Assembly: GCA_963383645.1 (NCBI GenBank)
Contig: OY726565.1
Span: 37,553,529 to 37,617,528 of the forward strand
Length of the DNA stretch: 64,000 bases
From: Muscardinus avellanarius
Taxonomy: Eukaryota > Chordata > Mammalia > Rodentia > Gliridae
Reading direction: 5' to 3'
The translations under genes and the position numbers were made by a program. Positions 10,677 through 21,919 of this stretch are shown piece by piece. Position 1 is the first letter of the stretch; the number at the start of each line of letters is the position of its first letter. A model generated the notes under the pieces. That model searched no databases and had not been told where the DNA came from. It saw nothing but the letters and a program-made list of their open reading frames with translations.

Positions 10677-10807
10677 CTAAAAGAATAAGGAAATTCATAA
10701 CTTATTAAGTCATAATTAGAGTGATACTGAATTCACATATTTACATTAAAATGATACTATACTTCTATTTCACTTGTCACTTAAAAATGTAAATAAAGTA
10801 CATGTGG

Positions 10808-11000
10808 AAGCCAGGCATGGTGGTGTACGCTTGTAATCCTAGTACTTGGGAGGCTGAGAAAGGAGGACTTGGGTTTGCGGACAGCCTCAGCTACTTAGTG
10901 AGGCCGTTTCAAAGAAAGGATAAAAAATTGGGCTGACTGAGGGTGTTGCTCGGAGATAGAATGCCCCTGGGTTCCAACCCCAGCACCCCCCACACACAAA
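10808..11000 (+). mobile_element. B1-dID SINE, type 1
   Basis: AAGCCAGGCATGGTGGTG to CCAACCCCAGCACC. Confidence 0.9.
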
Positions 11001-11022
11001 TACAGGTAGGAAAGGGAATATA

Positions 11023-11359
11023 TCTTTTTTTTTTTGAGGTACTGGGGTTACATCCTTAGTCCTATTTTTTTCTTAATTCTTTATTTTGAAACAGGTTCTC
11101 ACTGAGTTACACTGAGTTACTTAGTTAAGAGACTTAACTAAGTAGCTGAGGCGGGCTATGAACTGTGATCCTCCTGTCTCAGCCTCCCAAATGCTGGGAT
11201 CACAAGCTTGTGCCACCACATCTGGCTATAACAAAGTTTTTGGAACCAGGGATTAAAGCCAGAAGCATTGTACCTCTGAGTTAAACCATACCTCTACTTT
11301 ATTTTTAATTTTGAAATGAGGTTTCACTAAATTGCTGAGGGCCTTGCTAAGGTGCTAAA
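11023..11359 (-). mobile_element. Two minus-strand B1-dID SINEs (11023-11227, 11236-11359)
   Basis: First complete, with a duplicated CACTGAGTTA; second lacks its B1 start. Confidence 0.85.
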
Positions 11360-11524
11360 GAAATAAGGCTAAACAAGTATATAAAGTCAAGGCCTGATCA
11401 AATAGAACTAGTGTCCTAATAAAGGAAGCAACACCAAAGAGCTCTTTGTCTGCTCACATACAGGCCATGTGTGGACACAGCCAGAAGATGAACTAGGAAG
11501 AGGACACATTAGAAACCACCCTTG

Positions 11525-11748
11525 AGCCGGGCGTGGTGGCACACGCTTGTAATCACAGCATTCAGGAGGCTGAGACCTGGAGGATCGCGGTTCACGGACA
11601 GCCTCAGCTACTTAGTGAGGCCCTCTGCAACTCAGTGAGACCCGATTTCAAAATAAAGAATAAAAAATAGAGCAGGGGGTGTAACTCGGAGGTCAAATGC
11701 CCCTGGGTTCCATCCCCAGACCTGCAAAAAAAAAGAAAAGAAAGAAAA
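11525..11748 (+). mobile_element. B1-dID SINE, type 1
   Basis: Flanked by AGAAACCACCCTTGA copies (11510 and 11750). Confidence 0.95.
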
Positions 11749-12086
11749 AGAAACCACCCTTGATCTTGGACTTCCCCTCCCCAGAACTCTGAGCAGAATA
11801 TTTAAGTCACCTAGTCTGTGATATTCTGTACGCACACTAAGAGTCCTTTGTCCTTATAGTCTTAACTTGTTTGTAATTATAAACATACATGCCTTTTTTC
11901 TTTTCCCTTCATTCTGGACTTTGCTTAAAAGTTACTTATCAAAGATGCCCCTATATTTTAGTCCCTGGATCCAAACCCTAGAAACAAACCCTCAAAGATG
12001 CCCATTTTGTCACCTACCTAAAATACCACCCTTGCTCTTCTTAAAACCTGACACTTGTCATTCTTTGTTTCCTGGACTAGCTTCTT

Positions 12087-12163
12087 TTTGGGGGAGAGGG
12101 GTGGGACTGGGGCCTAGAGACTAGGCAAGCACTCTATACCACTGTACTATACCTCCCAGCCTC
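12087..12163 (-). mobile_element. ID element
   Basis: ACTAGGCAAGCACTCTATACC retains the full tRNA-like arm. Confidence 0.7.
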
Positions 12164-12175
12164 TGCTTTCCTATT

Positions 12176-12357
12176 TGTTTTGTGGTACTTTGGATTAAAC
12201 ATAGGAGCTTTCTATCTCCAAGCTATACCTCCAGCACTCACTATATTATTTTGAAACAGTTGCACACTAAGAATCTGAGGCTGACTTCAAACCTGCAATC
12301 CTCCTATCTCAGCCTCCCAAGTACTGGTATTATAGGCATGTGCGACCACACCAGGCT
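12176..12357 (-). mobile_element. B1-dID SINE
   Basis: Diverged complete copy. Confidence 0.85.
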
Positions 12358-12469
12358 TCTGCTTTATTTTCTTATGTTATTTATTACTACCTGAGACATT
12401 TACATTTTAATTATGGACTATCTACACTACAACAAAAGTTTCATGATAAATTATTTTAATGGGAATACA

Positions 12470-12674
12470 TATTTTTTTTCCAGTACTGGGGATGGAACCG
12501 AGGGGCATTCTACCTCTGAGTTACACCCCCAGCCCTATTTTTTCTTTATTTTGAAAAGGGTCTCATGAGTTGCAATGGGCCTCACTAAGTAGCTGAGGTT
12601 GTCCTCAAACCTGGATCCTCCATCTCAGCCTCCCAAATGCTGGGATTACAAGCATGATCCACCATGCCCGGCTT
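12470..12674 (-). mobile_element. B1-dID SINE, type 1
   Basis: Flanked by GGGAATACATATTT / TAGGAATACAAATTT. Confidence 0.92.
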
Positions 12675-12999
12675 AGGAATACAAATTTAAGAACAGTTTA
12701 ACTTAATTAAAAAAACAGACTTTGAAATCTGAAATTTCTAGTTTTGTTAACCAAGCCCCAATAATCCACATGTTTATAACATTGAGAAGTTATTCTCCTT
12801 AAGCCTAATTTTTAAATGTTAACAAGTTAGTATCAACTCATATAATTGTAAAAACTAAATTAAAACTGGCTGGTATATAAATCTTTTTGACAAATCAGAG
12901 TACATAAGTGTACAATAAATGACATCTTTTATAATATGCTCTTATAATGGGACATATTTTTCTATAGTTTAATAGAAAATACTTATGTATGTATGTGTT

Positions 13000-13175
13000 T
13001 CTCAATATGGGTTGAATACAGTGGCATTCTACCTCTGAGTTAAACCCCCAGACCTATTTTATCTTTTATTTTTAAACAGTCTCCCTAAATTGCTGAGACT
13101 GTCCTCAAACTTAAAATCCTTCTATCTCAACCTCCCAATTACTGGGATTACAAATGTCTGCCATATCCTGCAATA
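13000..13175 (-). mobile_element. B1-dID SINE, old
   Basis: Diverged but complete in outline. Confidence 0.75.
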
Positions 13176-13468
13176 CTTAGCTTTTAACTCTTTTGTTTAA
13201 AGCATAGGAGTAGAGCAAATATGGTTTAAAATTATGGTTTATATTGTCTGTGGAACCACATAAATTTATTTCCTTATATTCAATATACATTTTTTTTAAA
13301 CAATTACCAACCTTACAACTTCCAGGTTCCCCCCATCCCGGAAATCTCCTCAGGATCTAAAGTTTCCTGTATAAAATTTGGCTCAGTAATAATATCCAGT
13401 AATTGTCTAATAAGTAAGAGTTCTCTTCATGGTTTCCCATTAAAAAAAGTACCATTAAAAAAATTCAG

Positions 13469-13690
13469 GAGCCAGGTATGGTGGCGCACACTTATAATCC
13501 CCGCACTTGGGAGGCTGAGACAGGAGGATTGTTCAGGTTTAAAGCCAGCCTCAGCTTCCTACTAACTTAGTATCTCAGCAACTTAGTGAGCCCCTGTTTC
13601 CAAATAAAACATATAAATAGGTCTGGGAGTATAGCCCTAAGGTAGAAAGCCTCTGGGTTCCACCCCTGGTACCACACACAAACACACAAA
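13469..13690 (+). mobile_element. B1-dID SINE, type 2
   Basis: GGAGCCAGGTATGGTGGC to CCTGGTACCACACAC. Confidence 0.92.
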
Positions 13691-13849
13691 AAATTAAATG
13701 ATGTTACAATATTTAATATTGTATAGATATATATACCACTAAAAAGTATCATAAAACACTTTTCAAATAATAAAGCTGAGGCTGTTAAAATTCTTGTCTT
13801 TTGGAAAAATAAACTAATGCATTGATATGGGCTGAGGTTATTTTCTTAT

Positions 13850-14022
13850 CTTTTGTGGTACTAGGGACTGAACTCAGGTGCATGCTACCTCTCGATTACT
13901 CTCCCAGCCCTTTTTGTTTTCACACAGGGTGTCACTATTTACAACATGCTGCCTTCCAACCTGGAAATCCTCTTGTAATCCCGAGTACTGGGATTACAAG
14001 CATGCACCACTATGCCTGGCTC
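13850..14022 (-). mobile_element. B1-dID SINE, old
   Basis: GTGGTACTAGGGACTGAACTC to CACTATGCCTGGCT. Confidence 0.85.
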
Positions 14023-14044
14023 CCTGTTTAAAATGATATTTTAA

Positions 14045-14302
14045 AAAGCTGGCTGTGGTGACACAATTTCCCAAAACAGGATTGCAGGTTCAAGGACAAC
14101 CTAAGCAACACAGCAACTCTCAACAATCTAGAGAGACCCTATTTCAAAATAAAAGGGGTGAGAGTATGGCTCAAATGCAGCATGGCCCTGGATGCAATCC
14201 CCAGAACAGTAAGTAGGTAAGTATAAGTAAATAAATAAATTAGGCTGGAGGTATAGCTCAGAGGGAAGGATGACCCAAAGTTCAATTCCCAATACCATAA
14301 AA
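14045..14302 (+). mobile_element. B1-dID SINE plus extra ID half (14242-14302)
   Basis: After the SINE's own ID half a second one follows (GGCTGGAGGTATAGCTCAGA). Confidence 0.8.
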
Positions 14303-14525
14303 ATACTAAATAAAATAAAATGTGACATATTTATGAAGTATAGGAAAAATATTACTATTTCCCCTTTTATTTACTAGAGTTTGGAATAATGCTCTGGAAC
14401 CCTAAGCAACCTCCAAAGGTACCTAGCAAAGAGATATTATATTTCCGTTACTGGTCAGAAGAATTTATTTTCATTCCTAAGAGCGACCTTACCTGGCTGG
14501 GAAATGGTACTTCAAAATACAAACA

Positions 14526-14932
14526 TGGGCGATGAGCACACCTGTAATCTCAGCACTTGGAAAACGAAGAAAGGAGGATTGCAGGTTCAAAACCAGTCTC
14601 ACTCAGAAACTGATCCTGGATTGCAGACAGCCTCAGCTACTTAGTGAGGCCCTTTGCAACTCAGTGAGACCCGTTTAAAAATAAACAATAAAAAACAGTG
14701 CTGGGGGTGAGGCTTAGAGCTAGAATGCTCCTGGGTTCTATCCCTGTACTGCAAAAACAAAAAACAAAAAAGAAAAAATACTTCAAAATAAGGGGGGGGG
14801 GATTGGGGATATAGCTTGGAGGCAGAATGACCCTGAATTCAATCTCCAGTACAAAACAAAACAAAACAAAACAAGGCTAGGGATGTAAGTCAGTGGTAGA
14901 GCATCCGTCGCTTCAATCCCCAGTACCACAAA
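14526..14932 (+). mobile_element. B1-dID SINE followed by two ID halves
   Basis: 14526-14760 has an internally repeated centre; ID halves at 14800-14855 and 14874-14932 (GGGATGTAAGTCAGTGGTAG). Confidence 0.8.
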
Positions 14933-15047
14933 AAACAAATATGGGAACTAGACTTGTTCATTTCTTTCTTTCTCATAAGAGGGTTGTTCATTTCTATATT
15001 AGGGTTCTTTACTATTGTAGACATTTTGTATATGTGAAGTTAGAAAA

Positions 15048-15063
<16 letters not shown>

Positions 15064-15080
<17 letters not shown>

Positions 15081-15511
15081 GCAGTACTGGGTATTGAACC
15101 CAGGGGCATTCTACCTCTGAGCTATACCCCCAGCCCTACTTTTTATTATTTATTTATTTATTATTTATTGTGATACTAGGGTGTGGAACCCAGGACCTTT
15201 CTATATCTCGGCTACACCACCAGCCCTATTTTATATTTTATTTGGAAATAGGGTCTCATTACATTGCTGAGAGCCTCACTAAGTAGCTGAGGCTGGCTTA
15301 GAACCTGTGTTAGCCTCTTGTCTCAGCCTTCCAAGCACTGGGATTACAAGCGTGCGCCACCACACTCGGCTCTTTATTCTTTATTTTGAAACAGGGTCTC
15401 ACTAGGTTTCGGAGGGCCTCACTAAATATCTGAGAATGGCCGCAGACTTGCAACCCTCCTGTATCAGCATCCCAAGTACTGGGATTACCATGGTATTCTA
15501 CCACACTTGGC
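15064..15511 (-). mobile_element. Nested minus-strand SINE pair
   Basis: Outer element 15064-15164 and 15372-15511; inner type-2 element 15165-15371 inserted in its A/T-rich middle linker. Confidence 0.85.
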
Positions 15512-15716
15512 TAGTATTTTATATTTAAGATAAAATACATAATAAATTTCCATATTATCTCCAACTCAAATTTAATGTTATAGGATTTTTACTTTGTTGA
15601 CTTTGTTTTTATATTCCTTTTCACTAACACTGAGACAATAATACACTTATTTGCTTTATCAATATGTATGTGTTTAAAAGTAACACCACCAACATTGTTA
15701 ATAAAAATATTACTGA

Positions 15717-15960
15717 AGCCAGGCGTGGTGGTACATGCTTGTAATCCCAGCACTTGGGAGGCTGAGACAGGAGGATCACACAGGTTCGAAGCCAGCCTCA
15801 GCTACTTAGTGAGGCTCTCAGCAACTTAGTGAGACCCTGTTTCCAAATAAAATATAAAATAGGTCTGGGAGTATAGCCCAGAAGTAGAAAAGCCCATGGG
15901 TTCCACCCTCTGTACCACCAAATAAATAAATAAATAAATAAATATAAATAAATAAATATA
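15717..15960 (+). mobile_element. B1-dID SINE, type 2, (AAAT)n tail
   Basis: Complete; tail AAATAAATAAATAAAT. Confidence 0.95.
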
Positions 15961-16026
15961 AAAAAATTACTGAATACACTTGGAATTTCTTTACAGATTT
16001 GTATAACCTTAAATCATGTAACGTAA

Positions 16027-16624
16027 GGGCCAGGGTTTGGTAGTTTGTGCCTATAATTCCAGTACTTAGGAGGCTGAGACAGGAGGATCGCAGCCAACCT
16101 AGCAATTTGGCAAGATCCTCAGCAACTTAGCAAGACCTTGTTTCAAAAGTTAAAAAGAAAAAAATACTGAGCTAGGTATGGTAGTGCATGCCTTTATGAG
16201 GCAAGATCTCAGGTTCAAGGCCAGCCTCAGCAACTTAGGTGAGGCCTTTCATAAAAAGAATGAGACTGTTTCCAAAAAAAAAAAAAAAAACCGGGCATGG
16301 TGACTCATACATATAGTCCCAGCATTCTGGAGGCTGAGACAGGATTGCAGACAGCCTTGGCTACTTTACTTAGTGAGACCCTGTTTCAAAAATAAATAAA
16401 AAATAGGGCTGGGGTTGTAGCTCGGAGGTAGAATGCACCTGGGGGTTCTATCCCCAGTACACCCCCCACACACACACACAAAATAGGACTGGTACTGCTC
16501 AGAAGTAGAATGCCCCTGAGTTCAACACCCAGTATCAACCAAACCCCAAACAAAAAAACAAACACTAGAGCTGGGGGAATGGCTCCCAAGTAGAGCACTC
16601 CTGGGTTCAATCCCCAGTATGCCT
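16027..16624 (+). mobile_element. Head-to-tail SINE cluster
   Basis: B1 halves without ID at 16027-16163 and 16170-16288, a complete element at 16289-16480, then extra ID halves at 16484-16545 and 16566-16624. Confidence 0.85.
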
Positions 16625-16788
16625 TACTCTCCACACACAAAATAAATGTGTGTGTATCTCCATATCACATATAGCACAGGAATGTAGGAATGTACACAGT
16701 ATGATTTTAATTTAAATTTATTTGAAACAACTCTGTGTGTTCAAGCCATCAACTAAATAAATAATCAAGATCATTTGTTTAAAAACTG

Positions 16789-16900
16789 TAGCTGGGCGTG
16801 GTGGCACACTTGTAATCCAGCATTTGAGAGCCTGAGACAGGAGAATCCTGGTTCTTGAACAGCCTTAGTTACTTAGTGAGGTCCTTTGCAACTCAGTATT
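16789..16900 (+). mobile_element. B1-dID SINE, B1 half
   Basis: GTAGCTGGGCGTGGTGGC to TTTGCAACTCAGTA, cut before the linker. Confidence 0.85.
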
Positions 16901-16916
16901 ATTAAACAGAGTAAAG

Positions 16917-17000
16917 CTAAGCAGTTGTGGCGGCATTGCAACTGCAGTCTTATTTACTCACGAGGCTGTGGTAGGACTGCTTAAGCCCAGAGTTTGAGTC
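16917..17000 (+). mobile_element. 7SL-type monomer next to exon f donor
   Basis: GCAGTTGTGGCGGCATTGCA, GTCTTATTTACTCACGAGGC and ACTGCTTAAGCCCAGAGTTT follow an Alu/PB1-like monomer and not B1-dID. It ends about 20 bp from the SENP6 5' splice site. Confidence 0.6.
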
Positions 17001-17022
17001 TTAAATAAAGTAAAATACTTAC

Positions 17023-17410
17023 TTGGATCATTTAGGTCTGACAGGCTTGATTTTCTTTCTTTGAAGTTTGTGATTCTGGGTATTTTTGCCCCAGGTAGAA
17101 TGACTTTTCCATTAGTCTGTAAATAACTATTTCTATTATTGTCACAATTCACAATAATATCAATTGGAACCTTTTCCACACTGTTACCATAAAACTTCTT
17201 AGTTGTTAATCCTGTGTTTTGTGACTTCTGTCCTCCAGAATTCTGATGAATTGATGTTCTTAATAATGGTCCAGTAGATTCATTTAAAGTTATAGCTTGT
17301 CTGCAATTTCTCTGTAAATCATTACGAAACATAATACCACAACTTTGGCATTTGGTCTGATTTTCTTTTTCTTTCCCACATTTTGGGCAACATTCACGCT
17401 GTTCAGAAAC
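17023..17410 (-). CDS. SENP6: SENP6 exon f (388 nt), Cys4 ribbon and SIM-like segment
   Basis: The acceptor is AACTTAG at 17411-17412 and the donor is GTAAGT at 17017-17022. Phase 0 start, 129 codons plus one base. Exon codons 7-24 read [18 protein letters not shown], a C-x2-C-x9-C-x2-C arrangement that would suit a small zinc ribbon. Further on come [20 protein letters not shown], the hydrophobic-acidic PIDIIVNCD (SUMO-interaction-like) and [12 protein letters not shown]; the exon ends with NDP and the first base of an Ile codon. A start at the internal Met of GIMFRND would discard the ribbon, but the splice acceptor and the conserved downstream frame support the longer exon. Confidence 0.95.
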
Positions 17411-17626
17411 CTAAGTTCCAAAAATAACAAAAGAAAGAAAAGATTTCAATATTTTACTCTAAAATAAAGAAACCATCTTTAAAAAAAAAAATCTCAAAAA
17501 TTAAGCTCTTCTCTTCCCATTATTATATCACTAATGGCTGCATAAGAATGCTATAAAGAGTTTTAAGACCATCTAGCTCAGCAGTTAACTATGTATATGC
17601 CAATTCTGCCTTTAAAGATCTGAAGG

Positions 17627-17710
17627 GGCTGGGGACATAGCTCAGTGGTAAAGTATCTGCATCATTTATGGGAGGCCTTGAAGTTCAAGCCTCAGCACTG
17701 GGGGAAAAAA
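17627..17710 (+). mobile_element. ID element
   Basis: GGGGCTGGGGACATAGCTCA with A box; B box GAAGTTCAAGCC. Confidence 0.85.
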
Positions 17711-17793
17711 GGAATTTGAAGATTTAATAAAGCTAGGTATTGAGTGGCTCTAAAACTTAATGCCTAGAAGAAAAGCAAATAAATAAGAAATGT

Positions 17794-17796
<3 letters not shown>

Positions 17797-17835
<39 letters not shown>
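17797..17835. repeat. (TG)n microsatellite
   Basis: Tail of a minus-strand SINE. Confidence 0.9.
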
Positions 17836-17836
<1 letters not shown>

Positions 17837-18028
17837 CTATGATGGAACCCAGGGGCCTTCTACCTCCAGGCTATACTCCCAGACCTATTTTATATTTTGT
17901 TTGAAAACAAGGTCTTACTATGTTGCTGAGAGCCTCACTAAGTAACTTGAGGATGGCTTCAAACCTGCACGATCCTGTCTCAGCCTCATAAGTACTAGTA
18001 TTACAAGCATGTGCCACCATGCCCGGCT
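17836..18028 (-). mobile_element. B1-dID SINE, type 2
   Basis: Follows the (TG)n at 17797. Confidence 0.9.
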
Positions 18029-18262
18029 TAAATAAGACATTTAAATTAAAGAACTTCATGAAAAAGCAGTATTATCCTCTTATAAAATTGACACCAAAAT
18101 TTAAAAAAGCACATCTCTACTACCACAACTCCCCAAATTAAGACACAACTTTCATCAGCTAAGAAACACAAATCTTGGAAATGTTTGCAGCAATTAGGAG
18201 CAAAATATAGATCAGCTGAACTGAATTAGATACTAAATTTTTCATGATTAAAAAAGAGCGAC

Positions 18263-18468
18263 TTAGCCGGGCGTGGTGGCGCACACTTGTAATCTCAGCA
18301 TTTGGATAGCTGAGACTGGAGGATCATGGTTCGTGAACAGCCTCAGCTATTTAGTGAGGCCTTCCGCAATTTAATGAGACCCTGTTTCAAATTAAAGAAT
18401 AAATAAAAGGGCAGGGGGTGTAGCTCGGAGGTGGAATGCCCCTGGGCTCCATCCTAAGACCTGCAAAA

Positions 18469-18511
<43 letters not shown>

Positions 18512-18640
18512 ATAGCAACTTAACAAGGCCTTTGACAACTTAGCAAGATCCTACTTCAAAATAAAAAATGAAACAGTCTGAGAGTATAGCTCGAAGGTAG
18601 AATGCCCCTGGGTTCAATCCCTAGTCAGTACCAAAAAAAG
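18263..18640 (+). mobile_element. Complete and 5'-truncated SINEs in tandem
   Basis: 18263-18464 type 1, (AAAT)n, then 18515-18640 starting at the mid-element GCAACTTAACAAGGCC. Confidence 0.88.
18465..18514 (+). repeat. (AAAT)n microsatellite
   Basis: SINE tail expanded to about 12 units. Confidence 0.9.
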
Positions 18641-18774
18641 AGTTTAAAGAAACATTTTTATGACATTTTTATTGAAGAATTTACTGAAATACTAATCTAA
18701 TCTAAAAGAATTCCAACAATTTATTGTTTAAGTAAATATAAAGTAGCAAATTTCACATTAAATACAATTTCCAA

Positions 18775-18954
18775 ACCAAACATGGTGGAATGTATCTGCA
18801 ATTTCAGTACTTGGGACACTGAGATAGAAGGATCACAGGCTCATGGCTAGCTTTCGCAACTTAAGCAAGACCCTATTCAAATTAAGAAAATAAAACAGGT
18901 TTTGGGATAGCTCAGAGATAGAATGCTGCTAGGTGCAATCCTGAGTACCACAGG
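18775..18954 (+). mobile_element. B1-dID SINE, old
   Basis: Diverged; CAAACATGGTGGAATG to GAGTACCACAGG. Confidence 0.8.
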
Positions 18955-19082
18955 ACGCACAGACAGACGTAAGTTAAAATTTCTGGAAGGGAGGGAGGGA
19001 GGGGAGGAAGGGAGGGTTGAGCAAGCAAGCCTCCCTTTGACCAGTGGAAATCTTTTACAAAATTAAATAATTTCAGATTTCA

Positions 19083-19168
19083 GGGCTGGGTCTCTAGCTC
19101 AATGGGAGAGTACTTGCACAGGATATGAAAATCCCTAGGTTTGATACAGAGCATTGCATAAAAATAAA
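19083..19168 (+). mobile_element. ID element
   Basis: GGGCTGGGTCTCTAGCTCAA with full tRNA-like arm. Confidence 0.75.
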
Positions 19169-19647
19169 AAGCAACAAGCTATATATCACATATTATTTGC
19201 AAGTCTATACACAAACAATTGAACTGTACTTAATAGGAATGAACTTCTTTGATGAGACATCACTGGGACAATTTAATTTTCCTAACATATCTTGAAGATG
19301 TTTAATTTCGTTGAACTCACAGATCTTATTTTCATACAGAGAGTACACAGTGTGGAGTTTCACAGACTATAAATAGAAAGAAACGCCACTAACCCTGTTC
19401 ATGAATTAAAGATTACACAGAGGCTAGCTACAATTTTTTTTTTACCTCCACTAAGAAAATAAGAACAATTAGCATGGAAGTAAGGAGTAAGAGAAAAAAA
19501 GATATATTTTAGGCATTAAAACAAACAAAACAAAACCTAAGGCATTCCTCAGCTGGCATGCCCAGAGGAGGAAGGATTTTGTTTTGAGGACCTTTCCTTC
19601 TTTACCTGGGAGATGACAATATGCCCTGAGTCAAGCTTAGGATGGGA

Positions 19648-19866
19648 AGCTACTCAGTGAGGCTCTCAGCAACCTAGTGAGACCCTCTTTCCAAATAAAG
19701 TATAAAATAGGTCTGGGGATGTAGCCCAGAGGTAGAATATCCCTGGGTTCCATCCCCAGTAGCACCATAAATTAATAAACAAACAAACAAACAAACAAAA
19801 AGTGCTGGGGTGTAGCTCAGCGGTAGAACACCTCTGGGTTCAATCCCCAGTACCCCTCACACACAA
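19648..19866 (+). mobile_element. 5'-truncated SINE plus ID half
   Basis: 19648-19770 begins at GCTACTCAGTGAGGCTC; (AAAC)n; ID half 19801-19866. Confidence 0.88.
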
Positions 19867-20160
19867 AAGAATAGGAGATCAAGGATGTCCATGTAACTAA
19901 GTCTGGGACAAGTATTGAAATAAGTAATGGAGATTAAAAGATTCTAACTCTTTTGAGTAAAATAAGAATCCCATGTGTCCATGGAGATATAAGTAAATTA
20001 GGATAAAAGTTAATACCATCATTAATATTATACAATCAGAAAATCAAAGCATCATTTCTGAAGCATTCTTGAAAAATGTAGAGATAATGCAGAAAGATCA
20101 GATAAACCATTATGAAACAGCAGAAGACCCAATTTAACACTATCAAGGTTATCAAGGTTT

Positions 20161-20363
20161 CTTTTTTTTTCTTTCAGAAATGCGAATTGAACCCAGGGGC
20201 AAGGGGCATTCTACCGCCAAGCTACACCCCCAGCGATATTTATTTATTATTTATTTTGAAGCAAGTTCTCACTAAGTTGTGAATGGCCTTACTAAGTAAC
20301 TGAAGCTGTCCGTGAACTGCAATCCTCCTATCTCAGCTCCCAAGTACTGGGATTATAAGCACC
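20161..20363 (-). mobile_element. B1-dID SINE, type 1
   Basis: Contains a duplicated GGGGCAAGGGGCA in the ID half. Confidence 0.88.
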
Positions 20364-20434
20364 CATATCATGGTTATGAAAGGCAAGAATGTATTGCAAT
20401 TGTGTCAGACTGAAAGAATCTAAAGAGTCACAGC

Positions 20435-20640
20435 ACGCCGGGCGTGGTGGCGCACGCTTGTAATCCCCGCGCTTGGGAGGCAGACAGGAGGATCGCGCAG
20501 GTTCGAAGCCAGCTGAGTGCGCTGGCTTAGGAGACCCTGTTTCCAAATAAAAATGTAAAAATAGGTCTGGGAGTGTAGCCCAGAGGTAGAAGGGCTTCCA
20601 GGAACCCCAGTACCACCAAAAAAATTAAAAATAAAAAAAA
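20435..20640 (+). mobile_element. B1-dID SINE, type 3
   Basis: Perfect 15-bp target duplication TAAAGAGTCACAGCA (20420-20434 and 20641-20655). Confidence 0.97.
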
Positions 20641-20714
20641 TAAAGAGTCACAGCAATTAAACTTCACATTTAATCCTGAATCAGAGCCTAGACCCATAAC
20701 AAACATTATTCAGA

Positions 20715-20970
20715 GCTGGGTGTGGTGGCATATGCTTGTAATCCTAGTACTTGGGAGGCTAAAACAAGAGGATCATGATTCTCGAGGGCAGCTTCAACAC
20801 ATTAGCAAGACCTTCAGCATCCTAGTAAGACCCTGTTTCAAAATAAAAAAACAAAGTCATCCTCCACTCCCCCAGCAATGGAAGTTGACATTATGGTCTG
20901 AGTCTAGGACATATTGAGCTCAGAGCTCAAGCTTGGAGATAGAACATCCTTGAATTCAATCCTCAGTAAC
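20715..20970 (+). mobile_element. B1-dID SINE with disrupted linker
   Basis: B1 half 20715-20850; ID half near 20917-20970 after about 65 bases of unrelated sequence. Confidence 0.75.
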
Positions 20971-21514
20971 CTGCTCCCCAAACACATGACATTATTTAGG
21001 TGAAATATGAATAGATCTGTGGGATAGACAGTTATCTGGGATCAATGCTAATTTTTAAATTTTGAGAGGTATATTCTGGTTATATAGAATCCCACCCCTC
21101 TTATAAAACAAAACAAAAAAACACATTACTAAAGTGTTAGGTAGTGAATGGGCATCAGACATAAAATACTCATACAACATAGAATGTATGTATATGGGGG
21201 GATCAAGAATAAAGAATGAAGGAAAGTACATGGAGAAAAGATAATAAAGCAAATGTGGAAAAACATGGGAGATCTGGGAAAAGAGTACGTGGATATGCTT
21301 CTGACTGAAAGCAATTATCTGGAATGTGTTACAGGGATCTACTAATTAAATCTTTCCAGGAAAAAAACCCAAAACTTTGTATTCTGAACAAATAAAAAAT
21401 GGTATATTGAAGGAAGAAAAATTTGTCTTATAACTTTTCTAGGTCTGTTCTAGTCTTATGATAAAAGATCTAGTATTTCATAAGCACTGAAATAGTATTA
21501 ACAAAAATACTATC

Positions 21515-21740
21515 TAGAGCTGGGCGTGGTGGCGCACGCTTGTAATCCCAGTACTTGGGAGGCTGAGAAAGGAGGATCATGCAGGTTCAAAGCCAGCCTC
21601 AGTTACTTAGTAAGGCTCTCAGCAACTTAGTGAGACCTGTTTCAAATTAAATATAAAATAGGTCTGGGAGTATAGCCCAGAGGTAGAAAGCCCCTGGGTT
21701 TCATCCCCTGTACCATTAAAAAAAAAAAAAAAAAAAAAAC
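21515..21740 (+). mobile_element. B1-dID SINE, type 2
   Basis: Flanked by ACTATCTA / CCTATCTA; ends 33 bp from SENP6 exon e. Confidence 0.93.
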
Positions 21741-21773
21741 CTATCTAATTAGTAATAAAGTGTAATCACATAC

Positions 21774-21919
21774 CTCCAAATGGGTTAGACATTTTTTTGA
21801 AACAGGAGACAAAGGAGGAGTGGGCTGGAATGTACTACACTGCCGTTTCTGTTGTACTTTCCTCTTAATTTCAGACTCCACTTGTGATTCAGGCTCTTCA
21901 GGTTTCTTCATTATACGTT
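21774..21919 (-). CDS. SENP6: SENP6 exon e (146 nt)
   Basis: The acceptor is TTCTTTTTAG at 21920-21921 and the donor is GTATGT at 21768-21773. It encodes (E)[19 protein letters not shown], then [20 protein letters not shown] and SKKCLTHLE. The second half has Pro-directed sites (TPPLSP) that look like phosphorylation targets; that function is inference. The basic KR/KK clusters could contribute to nuclear import. A type-2 SINE ends about 35 bp downstream of the donor, so the 5' splice site is closely hemmed in by a retroposon. Confidence 0.94.

Larger units (their letters stand above)
10679..17016 (-). other. SENP6 intron f-g (6.3 kb)
   Basis: More than twenty SINEs or ID-type halves. Unassigned stretches: 11750-12080, 12675-12995, 13180-13465 and 15512-15715. 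No exon-like conserved frame was found. Confidence 0.8.
17413..21767 (-). other. SENP6 intron e-f (4.4 kb)
   Basis: Mainly SINEs. The segments 19170-19640, 19870-20160 and 20970-21510 contain no repeat I can name. Confidence 0.8.

Noticed and set aside
10436..10708. 90-codon plus-strand frame with a signal-peptide-like start
   Set aside because: It is the exact antisense of SENP6 exon g.
17627..17710. Possible tRNA gene
   Set aside because: A and B boxes belong to an ID SINE; no acceptor-stem pairing or proper anticodon arm.
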